This document shows, one piece after another, positions 20,128-28,551 of a stretch of DNA of 64,000 nucleotides. Position numbers and translations under genes: made by a program. Below the pieces are notes generated by a model. The model saw only the letters and a list, made by a program, of their open reading frames with translations, searched no databases and was not told the DNA's origin. Positions within the stretch are counted from its first letter, which is position 1. Each line of letters opens with the position of its first letter. This stretch comes from JAHFUS01 sp035689115 (GTDB lineage Bacteria > Actinomycetota > Acidimicrobiia > Acidimicrobiales > GCA-2861595): NCBI GenBank assembly GCA_035689115.1, contig DASSMA010000026.1, positions 1 to 64,000 on the forward strand, written 5' to 3'.

Positions 20128-21491
20128 CGCACCAGCTGGATCCCCACCACGTCCACGGGCGCGGCGGTCACCGCGGCCGCCTCCACCACCGCGTCGCCGA
20201 AGCCGGCCAGCTCGCCGGCAGCGGAGACGACGAGGTAGCCGCCGGCCGTCGGCGTGGCCGTCATCGACATGACCGGGGCCGCCATGCTTCCGGCGGCCGA
20301 GCCGGCGTAGCGGGCGTCGCCGAAGGCGAAGACGCCGCCGTCGGCGGCCACGAACCAGTAGCCGTTGCCCGTCGAGCTGGCCGTCATGGCGCCGATGGGC
20401 TGAGCCAGCTCGAGGTCGCCGGTGGAGCCGAAGAAGCCGGCATCGCCGAAGGCGAAGATCCCCCCGTCGGACGCCACCAGCCAGTACCCCCGCCCGGTGG
20501 GGCTGGCGGCCATGCCGACGATCGGCTTGTTCAGCTGGAGGGCGCCGGTGGAGCCGTAGAAGGCGGCGTCGCCGAAGGCGAAGATCCCGCCGTCGGACGC
20601 CACCAGCCAGTAGCCCCGCCCGGTGAGCGTCGGCGCCATGCCGACGATCGGCCGGGTCAGCGCCAGCCCGGCCAGCGAGCCGTAGAAGCCGGCCGACCCG
20701 AAGGCGGCCACGTCGCCGGCGGCGGTGACGGTCCAGAAGCCCTTGCGGGGCAGGACGGGAAGCGGCCCGGGGGTCCGGGGCGACGGCGGCAGGGCCAGGA
20801 CGGCGCCGGCCCAGGCCTCGGCCAGCTTGGCGTAGCCGGCCTCGTCGGGGTGGATGCCGTCGGCCAGGTCGGCGAGCGTCACGGCCGACGTGTCCACGAA
20901 CGACACTGGCTCGCCCAGCTTGGCCCGGGCTGCCACGAGGCCCTTGACGGCGGCGTTGTAATCGGCGACGCGGGCGGTGCAGTCGCACCATTCCGACGAG
21001 ATGGGCGGTATGGCGGCCACCACCACCGACGCCGTCGGGGCGGCGAGGATCACGGTGTCGATGAGCACACCCATACGGGCCGGGGCGTCCTCGGTGTCGT
21101 AGTTGCCGAGGAAGTCGTTGGTGCCGGCCATGAGCAGCACCACGCCGGGCCGGGCCGCGCTCACCCAGCCGGCGGCGCCGGCCCGCAGCTGCTCGATGCG
21201 GTAGCCGCCGTGGCCCTCGTGCTGGTTGTCGGCGAAGCCGAGCGCCCCGTTGGCCTGGCTGCCCACGAAGTCGGCCTGGTACCCGGCGCCCGCCAGGCGG
21301 CCGGCGAGGGCCTGCCGGTAGCCCGAGGCGGTGGGGTACCCGAGCGTGATGGAGTCGCCCAGCGGGAGAATCCTGGTCGTGGCGGCGGCTCCCGCCGAAT
21401 GGGCCGGCACGAGCAGCGAGGCGAGGACGACCACGACCGCGACCAGGAGGAGCGCGGGGGCGGGGCGAACGGGCGCGGCGTCGTCGGCCAT
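20124..21491 (-). CDS. Secreted SGNH/GDSL hydrolase with C-terminal GYWLVASDGG repeats
   Basis: 455 residues. Signal peptide (LLLVAVVVVLASLLVPAHSAGA), then an SGNH esterase domain (residues 40-230) with the catalytic blocks GDSITLG, GTND and DGIHPDEAGY intact. The C-terminal half holds five repeats of about 41 residues (GYWLVASDGGIFAFGDA-FYGSTG-L-KPIVGMA). The same repeat occurs in the two proteins encoded at 26096-30954. The repeats probably form a beta-rich surface or adhesion module, making this an exported esterase acting on the envelope or extracellular glycans or lipids. Confidence 0.88.
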   Translation of the reverse strand: MADDAAPVRPAPALLLVAVVVVLASLLVPAHSAGAAATTRILPLGDSITLGYPTASGYRQALAGRLAGAGYQADFVGSQANGALGFADNQHEGHGGYRIEQLRAGAAGWVSAARPGVVLLMAGTNDFLGNYDTEDAPARMGVLIDTVILAAPTASVVVAAIPPISSEWCDCTARVADYNAAVKGLVAARAKLGEPVSFVDTSAVTLADLADGIHPDEAGYAKLAEAWAGAVLALPPSPRTPGPLPVLPRKGFWTVTAAGDVAAFGSAGFYGSLAGLALTRPIVGMAPTLTGRGYWLVASDGGIFAFGDAAFYGSTGALQLNKPIVGMAASPTGRGYWLVASDGGIFAFGDAGFFGSTGDLELAQPIGAMTASSTGNGYWFVAADGGVFAFGDARYAGSAAGSMAAPVMSMTATPTAGGYLVVSAAGELAGFGDAVVEAAAVTAAPVDVVGIQLVR

Positions 21492-21612
21492 ACCGAAGTG
21501 ATCGCCCAGTACCGTCCGGGCCGGATGGGGCCTTCGTCACAACCGGGGTGGCCCGATCGGCTCATTCGTAGTGGCCGGATTCGGCGGGAACAGGTCCCTC
21601 GGTAGGCTGGGC

Positions 21613-23025
21613 TTGATCGAGGAGGTGGTCCCCACGGCCCAGGAGTTCGACATCGTCGTCATCGGAGGCGGTCCCGGCGGGTACGCGGCCGCGCTCTACG
21701 CGGCGGGGGCCGGCCAGTCCGTGGCCGTGGTCGAGAGGGACAAGGTCGGGGGCACGTGCCTGCACCGCGGCTGCATCCCGGCCAAGGAGTTCCTGGAGAC
21801 GGCGACCGTGTTCCGCACGGTGGCCGGCGCCAAGGAGTTCGGCGTCCAGGCCGAGCAGCCCACCGTCGATTTCTCGGTGAGCCAGCAGCGCAAGCAGAAG
21901 GTGGTCGACCAGCTCTGGAAGGGCCTCCAGGGGCTGATGAAGCGGCGCAAGATCACCACCTTCGCCGGCACCGGCCGCCTCGGTCCGGACCACACCGTCG
22001 AGGTCGACGACGGCACGGTGCTCACCGGCAAGGCGGTGATCCTGGCCGCCGGTTCGGTGCCCCGCACCATCCCGGGGTTCGACGTCGACGGGCGCATCGT
22101 CCTCACCTCCGACGAGGTCCTGGCCCTCGACCACCTCCCCGCCACGGCGGCGGTCATCGGCGCCGGCGCCATCGGCTGCGAGTTCGCCTCGATGATGAGC
22201 GACCTGGGCGTGCAGGTCACCGTGCTGGAAGCGCTGCCCAAGATGCTCCCCGGCTGCGACGCCGACGTGGTGGAGGTCGTGGCCCGCTCGTTCAAGAAGC
22301 GGGGAATCGACGTGCGGCTCGGCGTCCAGGTGTCGGGCCACAAGCCCAACGACGGCGGCGGCACCACGGTCCTGTTCGGGGAGGGGGAGCAGGTTTCGGT
22401 CGACGTGGTCGTCGTCTCGGTGGGCCGGCGCCCGCGCTCGGAGGGGCTGCTGGCCGAGGGCACGGCCGTCGAGGTCGACGAGCGGGGCTTCGCGAAGGTC
22501 GACGAGCGGTGCCGCACGGCCGAGCCCGGCGTCTACGCGGTGGGCGACCTGGTGGCCACGCCGCAGCTGGCCCACGTGGGCTTCGCCGAGGCCATCGTGG
22601 CGGTGAAGGACATCCTCGGTGAGGACCCCGTCCCCGTCGACTACAGCCGGGTCCCGTGGTGCATCTACTGCCATCCCGAGGTCGCCTTCGCCGGCATGAC
22701 CGAGGAGGCGGCGCGCGACGCCGGCTACGACGTGGTCACCAAGAAGGACCCGTTCGCCGGCAACGGGCGGGCCATGATCGTGGGTGACACCGAGGGCCTG
22801 GTGAAGGTCGTGGCCGAAAAGGGGCCCGACGGCCGGCCGGGCCGCATCCTCGGGGTGCACATGGCCGGGCCCTGGGCCACCGAGCAACTCGGCCAGGCGT
22901 ACCTGGCCGTCAACTGGGAAGCCACCGTCGACGAGGTGGCCGCATTCGTCCAGCCCCACCCAACCCTCTCCGAAGTGTTCGGGGAGACGGTGCTGGCGCT
23001 GACTGGAAGGGGGTTGCACGCCTGA
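21613..23025 (+). CDS. lpd: Dihydrolipoyl dehydrogenase
   Basis: FAD enzyme that reoxidises dihydrolipoamide on E2 using NAD+. Shows FDIVVIGGGPGGYAAALYA (FAD site), the redox disulfide GGTCLHRGCIP, the NAD site VIGAGAIGCEFASMM, and the C-terminal HPTLSEVFGE with the catalytic His-Glu. About 470 residues. The start is not settled: GTG 21571, TTG 21613 and GTG 21625 are all in frame; the FAD motif begins a few residues after 21625. Stop overlaps the dlaT start by one base (TGATG). It serves the adjacent E2 and probably also Kgd. Confidence 0.95.
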   Translation: MIEEVVPTAQEFDIVVIGGGPGGYAAALYAAGAGQSVAVVERDKVGGTCLHRGCIPAKEFLETATVFRTVAGAKEFGVQAEQPTVDFSVSQQRKQKVVDQLWKGLQGLMKRRKITTFAGTGRLGPDHTVEVDDGTVLTGKAVILAAGSVPRTIPGFDVDGRIVLTSDEVLALDHLPATAAVIGAGAIGCEFASMMSDLGVQVTVLEALPKMLPGCDADVVEVVARSFKKRGIDVRLGVQVSGHKPNDGGGTTVLFGEGEQVSVDVVVVSVGRRPRSEGLLAEGTAVEVDERGFAKVDERCRTAEPGVYAVGDLVATPQLAHVGFAEAIVAVKDILGEDPVPVDYSRVPWCIYCHPEVAFAGMTEEAARDAGYDVVTKKDPFAGNGRAMIVGDTEGLVKVVAEKGPDGRPGRILGVHMAGPWATEQLGQAYLAVNWEATVDEVAAFVQPHPTLSEVFGETVLALTGRGLHA

Positions 23026-24422
23026 TGGCCGACATCACGATGCCGCAGCTGGGCGAGACCGTCACCGAGGGCACGATCACCCGGTGGGCCAAGCAGGTGG
23101 GCGACAAGATCGAGGAGGACGAGGTCCTGTTCGAGGTGTCCACCGACAAGGTGGACTCCGAGGTCCCGTCGCCCGTGTCGGGGTACCTCACCGAGATCCT
23201 GGTGCAGGAGGGCGAGACGGCCGACGTCGGCGCCAAGCTGGCGGTCATCGGCGACCAGGCCTCGGGCGACGGGTCGGGCGCCGCCCAGGAGAAGACCGAG
23301 CAGCCGGCGGCGGAACCGGAGCCCGAGCCGTCGGTGGCGGCGAACGGGTCGGCCGCCGAGCCGGCGCCGGTCGCCGCCGAGGAGCAGGAGGCGGCGGCCG
23401 AGGAGCCGGAGGCGCAGCCCGAGCCGGAGCGCCGGCCGGTGCCGGCCGAGGCGGCCGCCGGCGGAGGCGCCACCCAGGCCCGGGTCCTGTCCCCGGTGGT
23501 GCGCAAGCTGCTGAACGAGCACGGCCTGTCGGCCGACGAGATCGCCGCCACCGGCAGCGGCGGGCGTATCACCCGCGCCGACGTGCTGGCCCACATCGAC
23601 CGCGGATCGGGCGGGGGCCGGCCGGCGCCGGCACCGCCCGCCCGCCCGCCCGCTCCCGCTCCCTCACCTGCGGCTGCCGGCAACGGGTCGGCCGCCGCCG
23701 GCCCCAGGGGCGACGAGGTCGTCCCCTTCACCAACATCCGCCGGCGCACGGCCGAGCACATGCGTCGCTCGCTCGACACGTCGGCCCACACCCTCGTCGT
23801 CGTCGAGGTCGACTACGACGGCGTCGACAAGGCCCGCCAGCCCGCCCGCGCCCGGTTCAAGGAGGAGGAGGGCTTCGGCCTCAGCTACCTGCCGTTCGTG
23901 GCCCGGGCGGTGATCGACGCCATCCACGACTTCCCCCTGGTGAACTCGTCGGTGGGCGACAACGAGCTGATCGTCCACCACTCGGTGAACCTCGGCATCG
24001 CCGTCGACCTCAACCTCGAGGGCCTCATCGTCCCCGTGGTCCACGGCGCCGACGACATGCGCCTGCGGGCGCTGGCCCGCCGGATCGCCGAGCTGGCCAC
24101 CCGGGCCCGGTCCAAGAAGCTGGCCGCCGACGAGATCCAGGGCGGCACCTTCACCATCACCAACCCGGGCGGCTACGGCACGTTCCTCACCTCGCCCATC
24201 ATCAGCCAGCCCCAGGTGGCCATCCTCTCCACCGACGGCGTCAAGCCGAAGCCGGTCGCCGTCGCCCTGCCCGGCGGCGGCTACGGCGTGGCCGTGCACC
24301 CGGTGGGCAACCTGGCCATCGCCTTCGACCACCGGGCCATCGACGGCGCCTACGCGTCGGCGTTCCTCGCCCGGGCGAGGGAAGTGCTGGAGACGAGGGA
24401 CTGGGGCCAGGAGCTGGCGTGA
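23025..24422 (+). CDS. dlaT: Dihydrolipoamide acyltransferase (E2) of a 2-oxoacid dehydrogenase
   Basis: 465 residues: one lipoyl domain (residues 1-77, lysine in STDKVDSEVPSP), a Pro/Ala/Glu linker, an E3-binding domain (SPVVRKLLNEHGLSADEIAATGSGGRITRADVL, 155-195), a second linker, and the catalytic domain (225-465) with FDHRAIDGAYASAF (catalytic His near 436). It carries acyl groups on lipoate for pyruvate and, as known in actinobacteria with Kgd/OdhA, supplies the lipoyl arm for the 2-oxoglutarate complex as well. It overlaps lpd upstream and the lipoylation gene downstream (GTGA). Confidence 0.94.
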   Translation: MADITMPQLGETVTEGTITRWAKQVGDKIEEDEVLFEVSTDKVDSEVPSPVSGYLTEILVQEGETADVGAKLAVIGDQASGDGSGAAQEKTEQPAAEPEPEPSVAANGSAAEPAPVAAEEQEAAAEEPEAQPEPERRPVPAEAAAGGGATQARVLSPVVRKLLNEHGLSADEIAATGSGGRITRADVLAHIDRGSGGGRPAPAPPARPPAPAPSPAAAGNGSAAAGPRGDEVVPFTNIRRRTAEHMRRSLDTSAHTLVVVEVDYDGVDKARQPARARFKEEEGFGLSYLPFVARAVIDAIHDFPLVNSSVGDNELIVHHSVNLGIAVDLNLEGLIVPVVHGADDMRLRALARRIAELATRARSKKLAADEIQGGTFTITNPGGYGTFLTSPIISQPQVAILSTDGVKPKPVAVALPGGGYGVAVHPVGNLAIAFDHRAIDGAYASAFLARAREVLETRDWGQELA

Positions 24423-26029
24423 ACGACAGCCCGCTCCGGGCCCGGTGGCTCGGGCGGGTCTCCTTCGCCGAGGCCCATGCCGTCCAGACGGCGCTGCACG
24501 GACGCTCGTCGGGCCGCCACCTGCTGCTGCTCGAGCACCCTTCCGTGTACACGATGGGCGCGCGGGGGACGCTCGACCACGTGCTGGTCCCGCCGGCCGA
24601 ACTGGCGGGCGGGCTGGTGCGCACCAACCGGGGCGGCGACGTCACCTGGCACGGGCCGGGCCAGCTGGTGGGCTACCCGGTCGTGCCCGTGCCGCCGGCG
24701 CCGGGCGCCGTCACCGCCCACGTCCACGCCGTCGAGCAGGTGGTGATCGACGCCCTTGCCGACCTCGGACTGCCCGGGGCCACGCGCTCGCCCGGCTACC
24801 CCGGTGTCTGGGTCGGCGACCGCAAGATCGCCGCCGTCGGCATCCGGGTGACGCGGGGCCGCTCCATGCACGGCTTCGCCCTCAACGTCGATCCCGACCT
24901 GTCGGCGTTCGACGCCATCGTCCCGTGCGGGCTGCACGGGCGGGGCGTCACGTCCCTGGAGGCCGAGGGGGTGGCGGTCGGGATGCGCGAGGTCGCCGAC
25001 GCCGTCGTCGCCCGGGCGGCCGAATGCTGGGGTGCCGGCGGGTTGGAGCGCCAGGACGTCGCCTGGCGGGCGGCGCCCGACGTCGCCGCCCTGTCGGGGG
25101 CGTCGGCCGGCGTGCCGGTGCGGCTGCTGGGCCGCCTGGCGGCGGCCGGCGTCGACCCCGGGGCCGGGCTCCCCGTCGACCAGCGGAAGCCGGCCTGGCT
25201 GCGGGCGCCGGTGCGCCTCGGCACCGAGTACCGGGCGCTGCGGGGCGAGCTGCGGCAGCGGTCGCTGGCCACCGTGTGCGAGGAGGCCGGCTGCCCGAAC
25301 CTGTCGGAGTGCTGGTCGGCCGGCACGGCCACGTTCATGATCAACGGGTCGCGCTGCACGCGGGCGTGCGGGTTCTGCCTGGTCGACACCCGCCACCCCG
25401 AGGCGGTCGACGCCGGCGAGCCGGCGCGTGTCGCCGATGCGGTGGCCGCCATGGGGCTCGGGCACGCGGTGGTCACCGCCGTCGCCCGCGACGACCTTCC
25501 CGACGGCGGGGCGGCCGCCTTCGCCGCCACCGTCGACGCCGTGCACGCCCGGTGCCCGGGCAGCGACGTGGAGGTCCTGATCCCCGACTGCAAGGGGAAC
25601 GCCGCCGCCCTGGACACCATCTTCGCCGCCCGTCCCGAGGTGCTGAACCACAACCTGGAGACCGTCGCCCGGCTCCAGCGGGCGGTGCGCCCGTCCGCCT
25701 CCTACGCCCGCAGCCTGGCCGTGCTGGCGAGGGCCAAGGACGCCGGCCTCACCACCAAGTCGGGGCTGATCCTCGGCATGGGCGAGAGCGAGGACGAGGT
25801 GCTCGGCGCCCTCGCCGACCTGCGGGCGGTGGGCGTCGACATCGTCACCCTCGGCCAGTACCTGCGCCCAACCGCCGCCCACCTGCCCGTCGCCCGCTGG
25901 TGGGACCCCGACGAGTTCGCCGCACTGGCCGCCGCCGGTCGGGCCATGGGCTTCGCCCACGTGCAGGCGTCGCCGCTCACCCGGTCGAGCTACCACGCCC
26001 GGGAGGCGGCCGCGTCCTCCCGCCACTAA
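24419..26029 (+). CDS. Fused octanoyltransferase LipB - lipoyl synthase LipA
   Basis: One uninterrupted 536-residue frame. Residues 1-215 are LipB: GGDVTWHGPGQLVGYPV, DRKIAAVGIRV (catalytic Lys near 136) and PCGLHGRGVTSLE (catalytic Cys near 170). After a linker of about 25 residues, 240-536 are LipA: CEEAGCPNLSEC (auxiliary cluster Cys 287, 292, 298), CTRACGFC (radical SAM cluster, 313-320), LNHNLETVARL, and a C-terminal RSSYHA. Normally two proteins: LipB moves octanoate from ACP to the lipoyl domain and LipA inserts two sulfurs. GTG 24419 overlaps the dlaT stop (GTGA), so product and substrate E2 are made together. Confidence 0.93.
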   Translation: MNDSPLRARWLGRVSFAEAHAVQTALHGRSSGRHLLLLEHPSVYTMGARGTLDHVLVPPAELAGGLVRTNRGGDVTWHGPGQLVGYPVVPVPPAPGAVTAHVHAVEQVVIDALADLGLPGATRSPGYPGVWVGDRKIAAVGIRVTRGRSMHGFALNVDPDLSAFDAIVPCGLHGRGVTSLEAEGVAVGMREVADAVVARAAECWGAGGLERQDVAWRAAPDVAALSGASAGVPVRLLGRLAAAGVDPGAGLPVDQRKPAWLRAPVRLGTEYRALRGELRQRSLATVCEEAGCPNLSECWSAGTATFMINGSRCTRACGFCLVDTRHPEAVDAGEPARVADAVAAMGLGHAVVTAVARDDLPDGGAAAFAATVDAVHARCPGSDVEVLIPDCKGNAAALDTIFAARPEVLNHNLETVARLQRAVRPSASYARSLAVLARAKDAGLTTKSGLILGMGESEDEVLGALADLRAVGVDIVTLGQYLRPTAAHLPVARWWDPDEFAALAAAGRAMGFAHVQASPLTRSSYHAREAAASSRH

Positions 26030-26040
26030 TTCGTTTTGCG

Positions 26041-26077
26041 ATCCCGGCCGGGGGTGGTAGTTCCATCCGGCCGGGAT
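26041..26077. terminator. 10-bp inverted repeat after lipBA
   Basis: ATCCCGGCCG (26041-26050) and CGGCCGGGAT (26068-26077) form a perfect 10-bp stem around a 17-base loop between the lipBA stop and the next Shine-Dalgarno sequence. Probable terminator; it could alternatively be an operator for the following secreted-protein gene. Confidence 0.5.
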
Positions 26078-26095
26078 GCGGCGGAGGAGGGCGGG

Positions 26096-28483
26096 ATGGA
26101 GCGGGTCGGAACTGGTCGTCGTCGGTTGCACGCCGGAGTGGCGGCCGCCGTGTGTGCCGTCCTGCTCCCCTTGGCCGGGTGGTCGGGCCCGGCGTGGGCC
26201 GCGCCCGGCAACCTCGACACCACCTTCGGGGGGACGGGCAAGGTCACCACCGAGTTCGGCTCCGGCGACGACGCCGCCACCGCCGTGGCCGTGCAGCCCG
26301 ACGGCAAGGTCGTCGCCGCCGGCTTCGCGTTCAACGGCACAGACGACGACTTCGCGCTGGCCCGCTACAACGCCGACGGCTCGCTCGACACCACGTTCGG
26401 CACCGCCGGCAAGGTGACGACCTCCTTCGCCGCCGGCGACAACGAGAACGTCGAGGCGGTGCTGATCCGTCCCGACGGCAAGATCGTCGCCGTCGGCACC
26501 TCGTACGCAGCCGACGACGACGTCGCGCTGGCCCGCTACAACCCGGACGGGTCGCTCGACACCACCTTCGGCAGCGGCGGCAAGGTCGTCACCGGCCTGC
26601 CGGCGAGCGACGACGACGCCTACGCCGCCGCCCTTCGGCCCGACGGAGGCCTCGTGGTCGCCGGCGCCGCCGGGCCGGCGAACGGCGTCACCGCCGCGTT
26701 CCTGGTACTGGCGTACACGGCGGGCGGCGCCCTCGATCCCGCCTTCGGCAGCGGCGGCGCCGTCACCACGCCCATCGGTCCGACCCTCGACACCGCCTAC
26801 GGTGTGGCCGTCACCGCTTCCGGCGGCGTGGTGGCCGCCGGTTTCGCCACCTCCGCCACCGACGCCGACTTCGCCCTGGTGCGCTACACCCCGACCGGGT
26901 CACTGGACACCACGTTCGACGCCGACGGCAAGGTGACCACCGACTTCGGCAGCCACGCCCCCGACGTGGCCTTCTCGGTGCTGGTCCAGCCCGACGGCAA
27001 GGTGGTGGCCTCGGGCTTGGCCACGGTGGCCACGGCCGACTTCGGCGTCGCCCGCTACAACGTCGACGGGTCCCTCGACGTCTCCTTCGACGGCGACGGC
27101 CGCGTCGCCACCGACCTGAGCGGCGCCGCCGACGTCGCCGCCGGCGCCGTGCTGCAGGCCGACGGGAAACTCGTCGTGGCGGGCGGCAGCGGAGCGCCCA
27201 ACGCCCAGTTCGCAGCCGTCCGGTACACCGCCACCGGCGCCCTCGACACCGGCTTCGACGACGACGGCACCACGGTGGCCGACGTCACGGGCGGCAGCGA
27301 CGGCGCCTACGCGGTGGCGCTCCAGCCCGACGGCCGGATCGTGGCCGCCGGCGTCGCCAGCGCCGACGCCGGCAGCGCGTTCGCCCTGGTGCGCTGGCAG
27401 AACGACCCGGCGGTCACCATCGACGACGTGAGGATCGACGAGCCCAACTCGCGAGTCGCGAGCGCCGCCGCCATCTTCACCGTCTCGCTCACCGCCCCCT
27501 CCCCGCTGCCGATCACCGTGTTGTACGCCACGGCCCCGGGCACCGCCCTCAGCGGCGTCGACTACGTGCCATTCGGCGCCACGCTCACCTTCGCACCGGG
27601 CGAGACGGCCAAGCAGGTGCCCGTCCACGTCAGGGGCGACCTGGAGTTCGAGCGCGACGAGACCTTCTTCGTGAACCTGTCCAAGCCCACCAACGTGTCG
27701 GTGCTCGACAGCCAGGGCGTGGGCACCATCGTCGACGCCGGCTACTGGCTGGTGGCCTCCGACGGCGGCATCTTCTCCTACCACGAGCCGTACTTCGGCT
27801 CGGCCGGCGGCATCAAGCTCAACAAGCCGATCGTCGGCATGGCGGTGACGCCCAGCGGCCACGGCTACTGGCTGGTGGCCACCGACGGGGGCATCTTCAA
27901 CTACGGCGACGCCCAGTTCCTGGGCTCCACGGGGTCTACACGGCTCAACCAGCCCATCGTCGGCATGGCCGCCACGCCCACCGGCAACGGCTACTGGCTG
28001 GTCGCCGCCGACGGCGGCATCTTCGCCTTCGGCGACGCCCAGTTCCGCGGCTCCACCGGCAACCTCAAGCTGAACAAGCCGATCGTCGGCATGACCTCCT
28101 CGCCCACGGGTAACGGCTACTGGCTCGACGCCACCGACGGTGGCATCTTCGCCTTCGGCGACGCCGGCTTCTTCGGCTCCACCGGCGCCATCAGGCTCAA
28201 CCAGCCGATGGTGGGCATGGCGGCCACGCCCACCGGCAACGGCTACTGGCTGGTCGCATCCGACGGCGGCATCTTCGCCTTCGGCGACGCCCAGTTCCTC
28301 GGCTCCACCGGCGCCATCAAGCTCAACAAGCCGGTGGTGGGCATGGACGCCACGTCCACCGGCAACGGCTACTGGCTGGTGGCCACCGACGGCGGCATCT
28401 TCGCCTTCGGCGACGCTTTCTTCCGGGGGTCGGCCGGAAACCTCCCGCTGAACAAGCCCATCGTCGCCATGGCCTCGCCGTAG
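26096..28483 (+). CDS. Secreted delta-60 / Calx-beta / GYWLVASDGG-repeat protein A
   Basis: 795 residues. Signal peptide ending near GPAWA-APG; seven delta-60 repeats of about 56 residues (LDTTFG..GKVTT...VAVQPDGKVVAAG....FALARYNADG), likely a seven-bladed propeller; one Calx-beta domain (FTVSLTAPSPLPITVLYAT...ETFFVNLSKPTNVSV); then six 41-residue GYWLVASDGGIFAFGDA repeats to the C-terminus. No cell-wall sorting signal is visible. ATG 26096 is chosen because GGAGGAGG lies 7 bases upstream and the signal peptide follows directly. Paralogue of the next gene. Role unknown; probably surface attachment or carbohydrate contact. Confidence 0.88.
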   Translation: MERVGTGRRRLHAGVAAAVCAVLLPLAGWSGPAWAAPGNLDTTFGGTGKVTTEFGSGDDAATAVAVQPDGKVVAAGFAFNGTDDDFALARYNADGSLDTTFGTAGKVTTSFAAGDNENVEAVLIRPDGKIVAVGTSYAADDDVALARYNPDGSLDTTFGSGGKVVTGLPASDDDAYAAALRPDGGLVVAGAAGPANGVTAAFLVLAYTAGGALDPAFGSGGAVTTPIGPTLDTAYGVAVTASGGVVAAGFATSATDADFALVRYTPTGSLDTTFDADGKVTTDFGSHAPDVAFSVLVQPDGKVVASGLATVATADFGVARYNVDGSLDVSFDGDGRVATDLSGAADVAAGAVLQADGKLVVAGGSGAPNAQFAAVRYTATGALDTGFDDDGTTVADVTGGSDGAYAVALQPDGRIVAAGVASADAGSAFALVRWQNDPAVTIDDVRIDEPNSRVASAAAIFTVSLTAPSPLPITVLYATAPGTALSGVDYVPFGATLTFAPGETAKQVPVHVRGDLEFERDETFFVNLSKPTNVSVLDSQGVGTIVDAGYWLVASDGGIFSYHEPYFGSAGGIKLNKPIVGMAVTPSGHGYWLVATDGGIFNYGDAQFLGSTGSTRLNQPIVGMAATPTGNGYWLVAADGGIFAFGDAQFRGSTGNLKLNKPIVGMTSSPTGNGYWLDATDGGIFAFGDAGFFGSTGAIRLNQPMVGMAATPTGNGYWLVASDGGIFAFGDAQFLGSTGAIKLNKPVVGMDATSTGNGYWLVATDGGIFAFGDAFFRGSAGNLPLNKPIVAMASP

Positions 28484-28551
28484 ACCGTTTGCCCGGCCCG
28501 CCGGCGCGGGTAGGAACGCCTTCACCTTTGGCCGAAGGGGAGGACCCGCGC

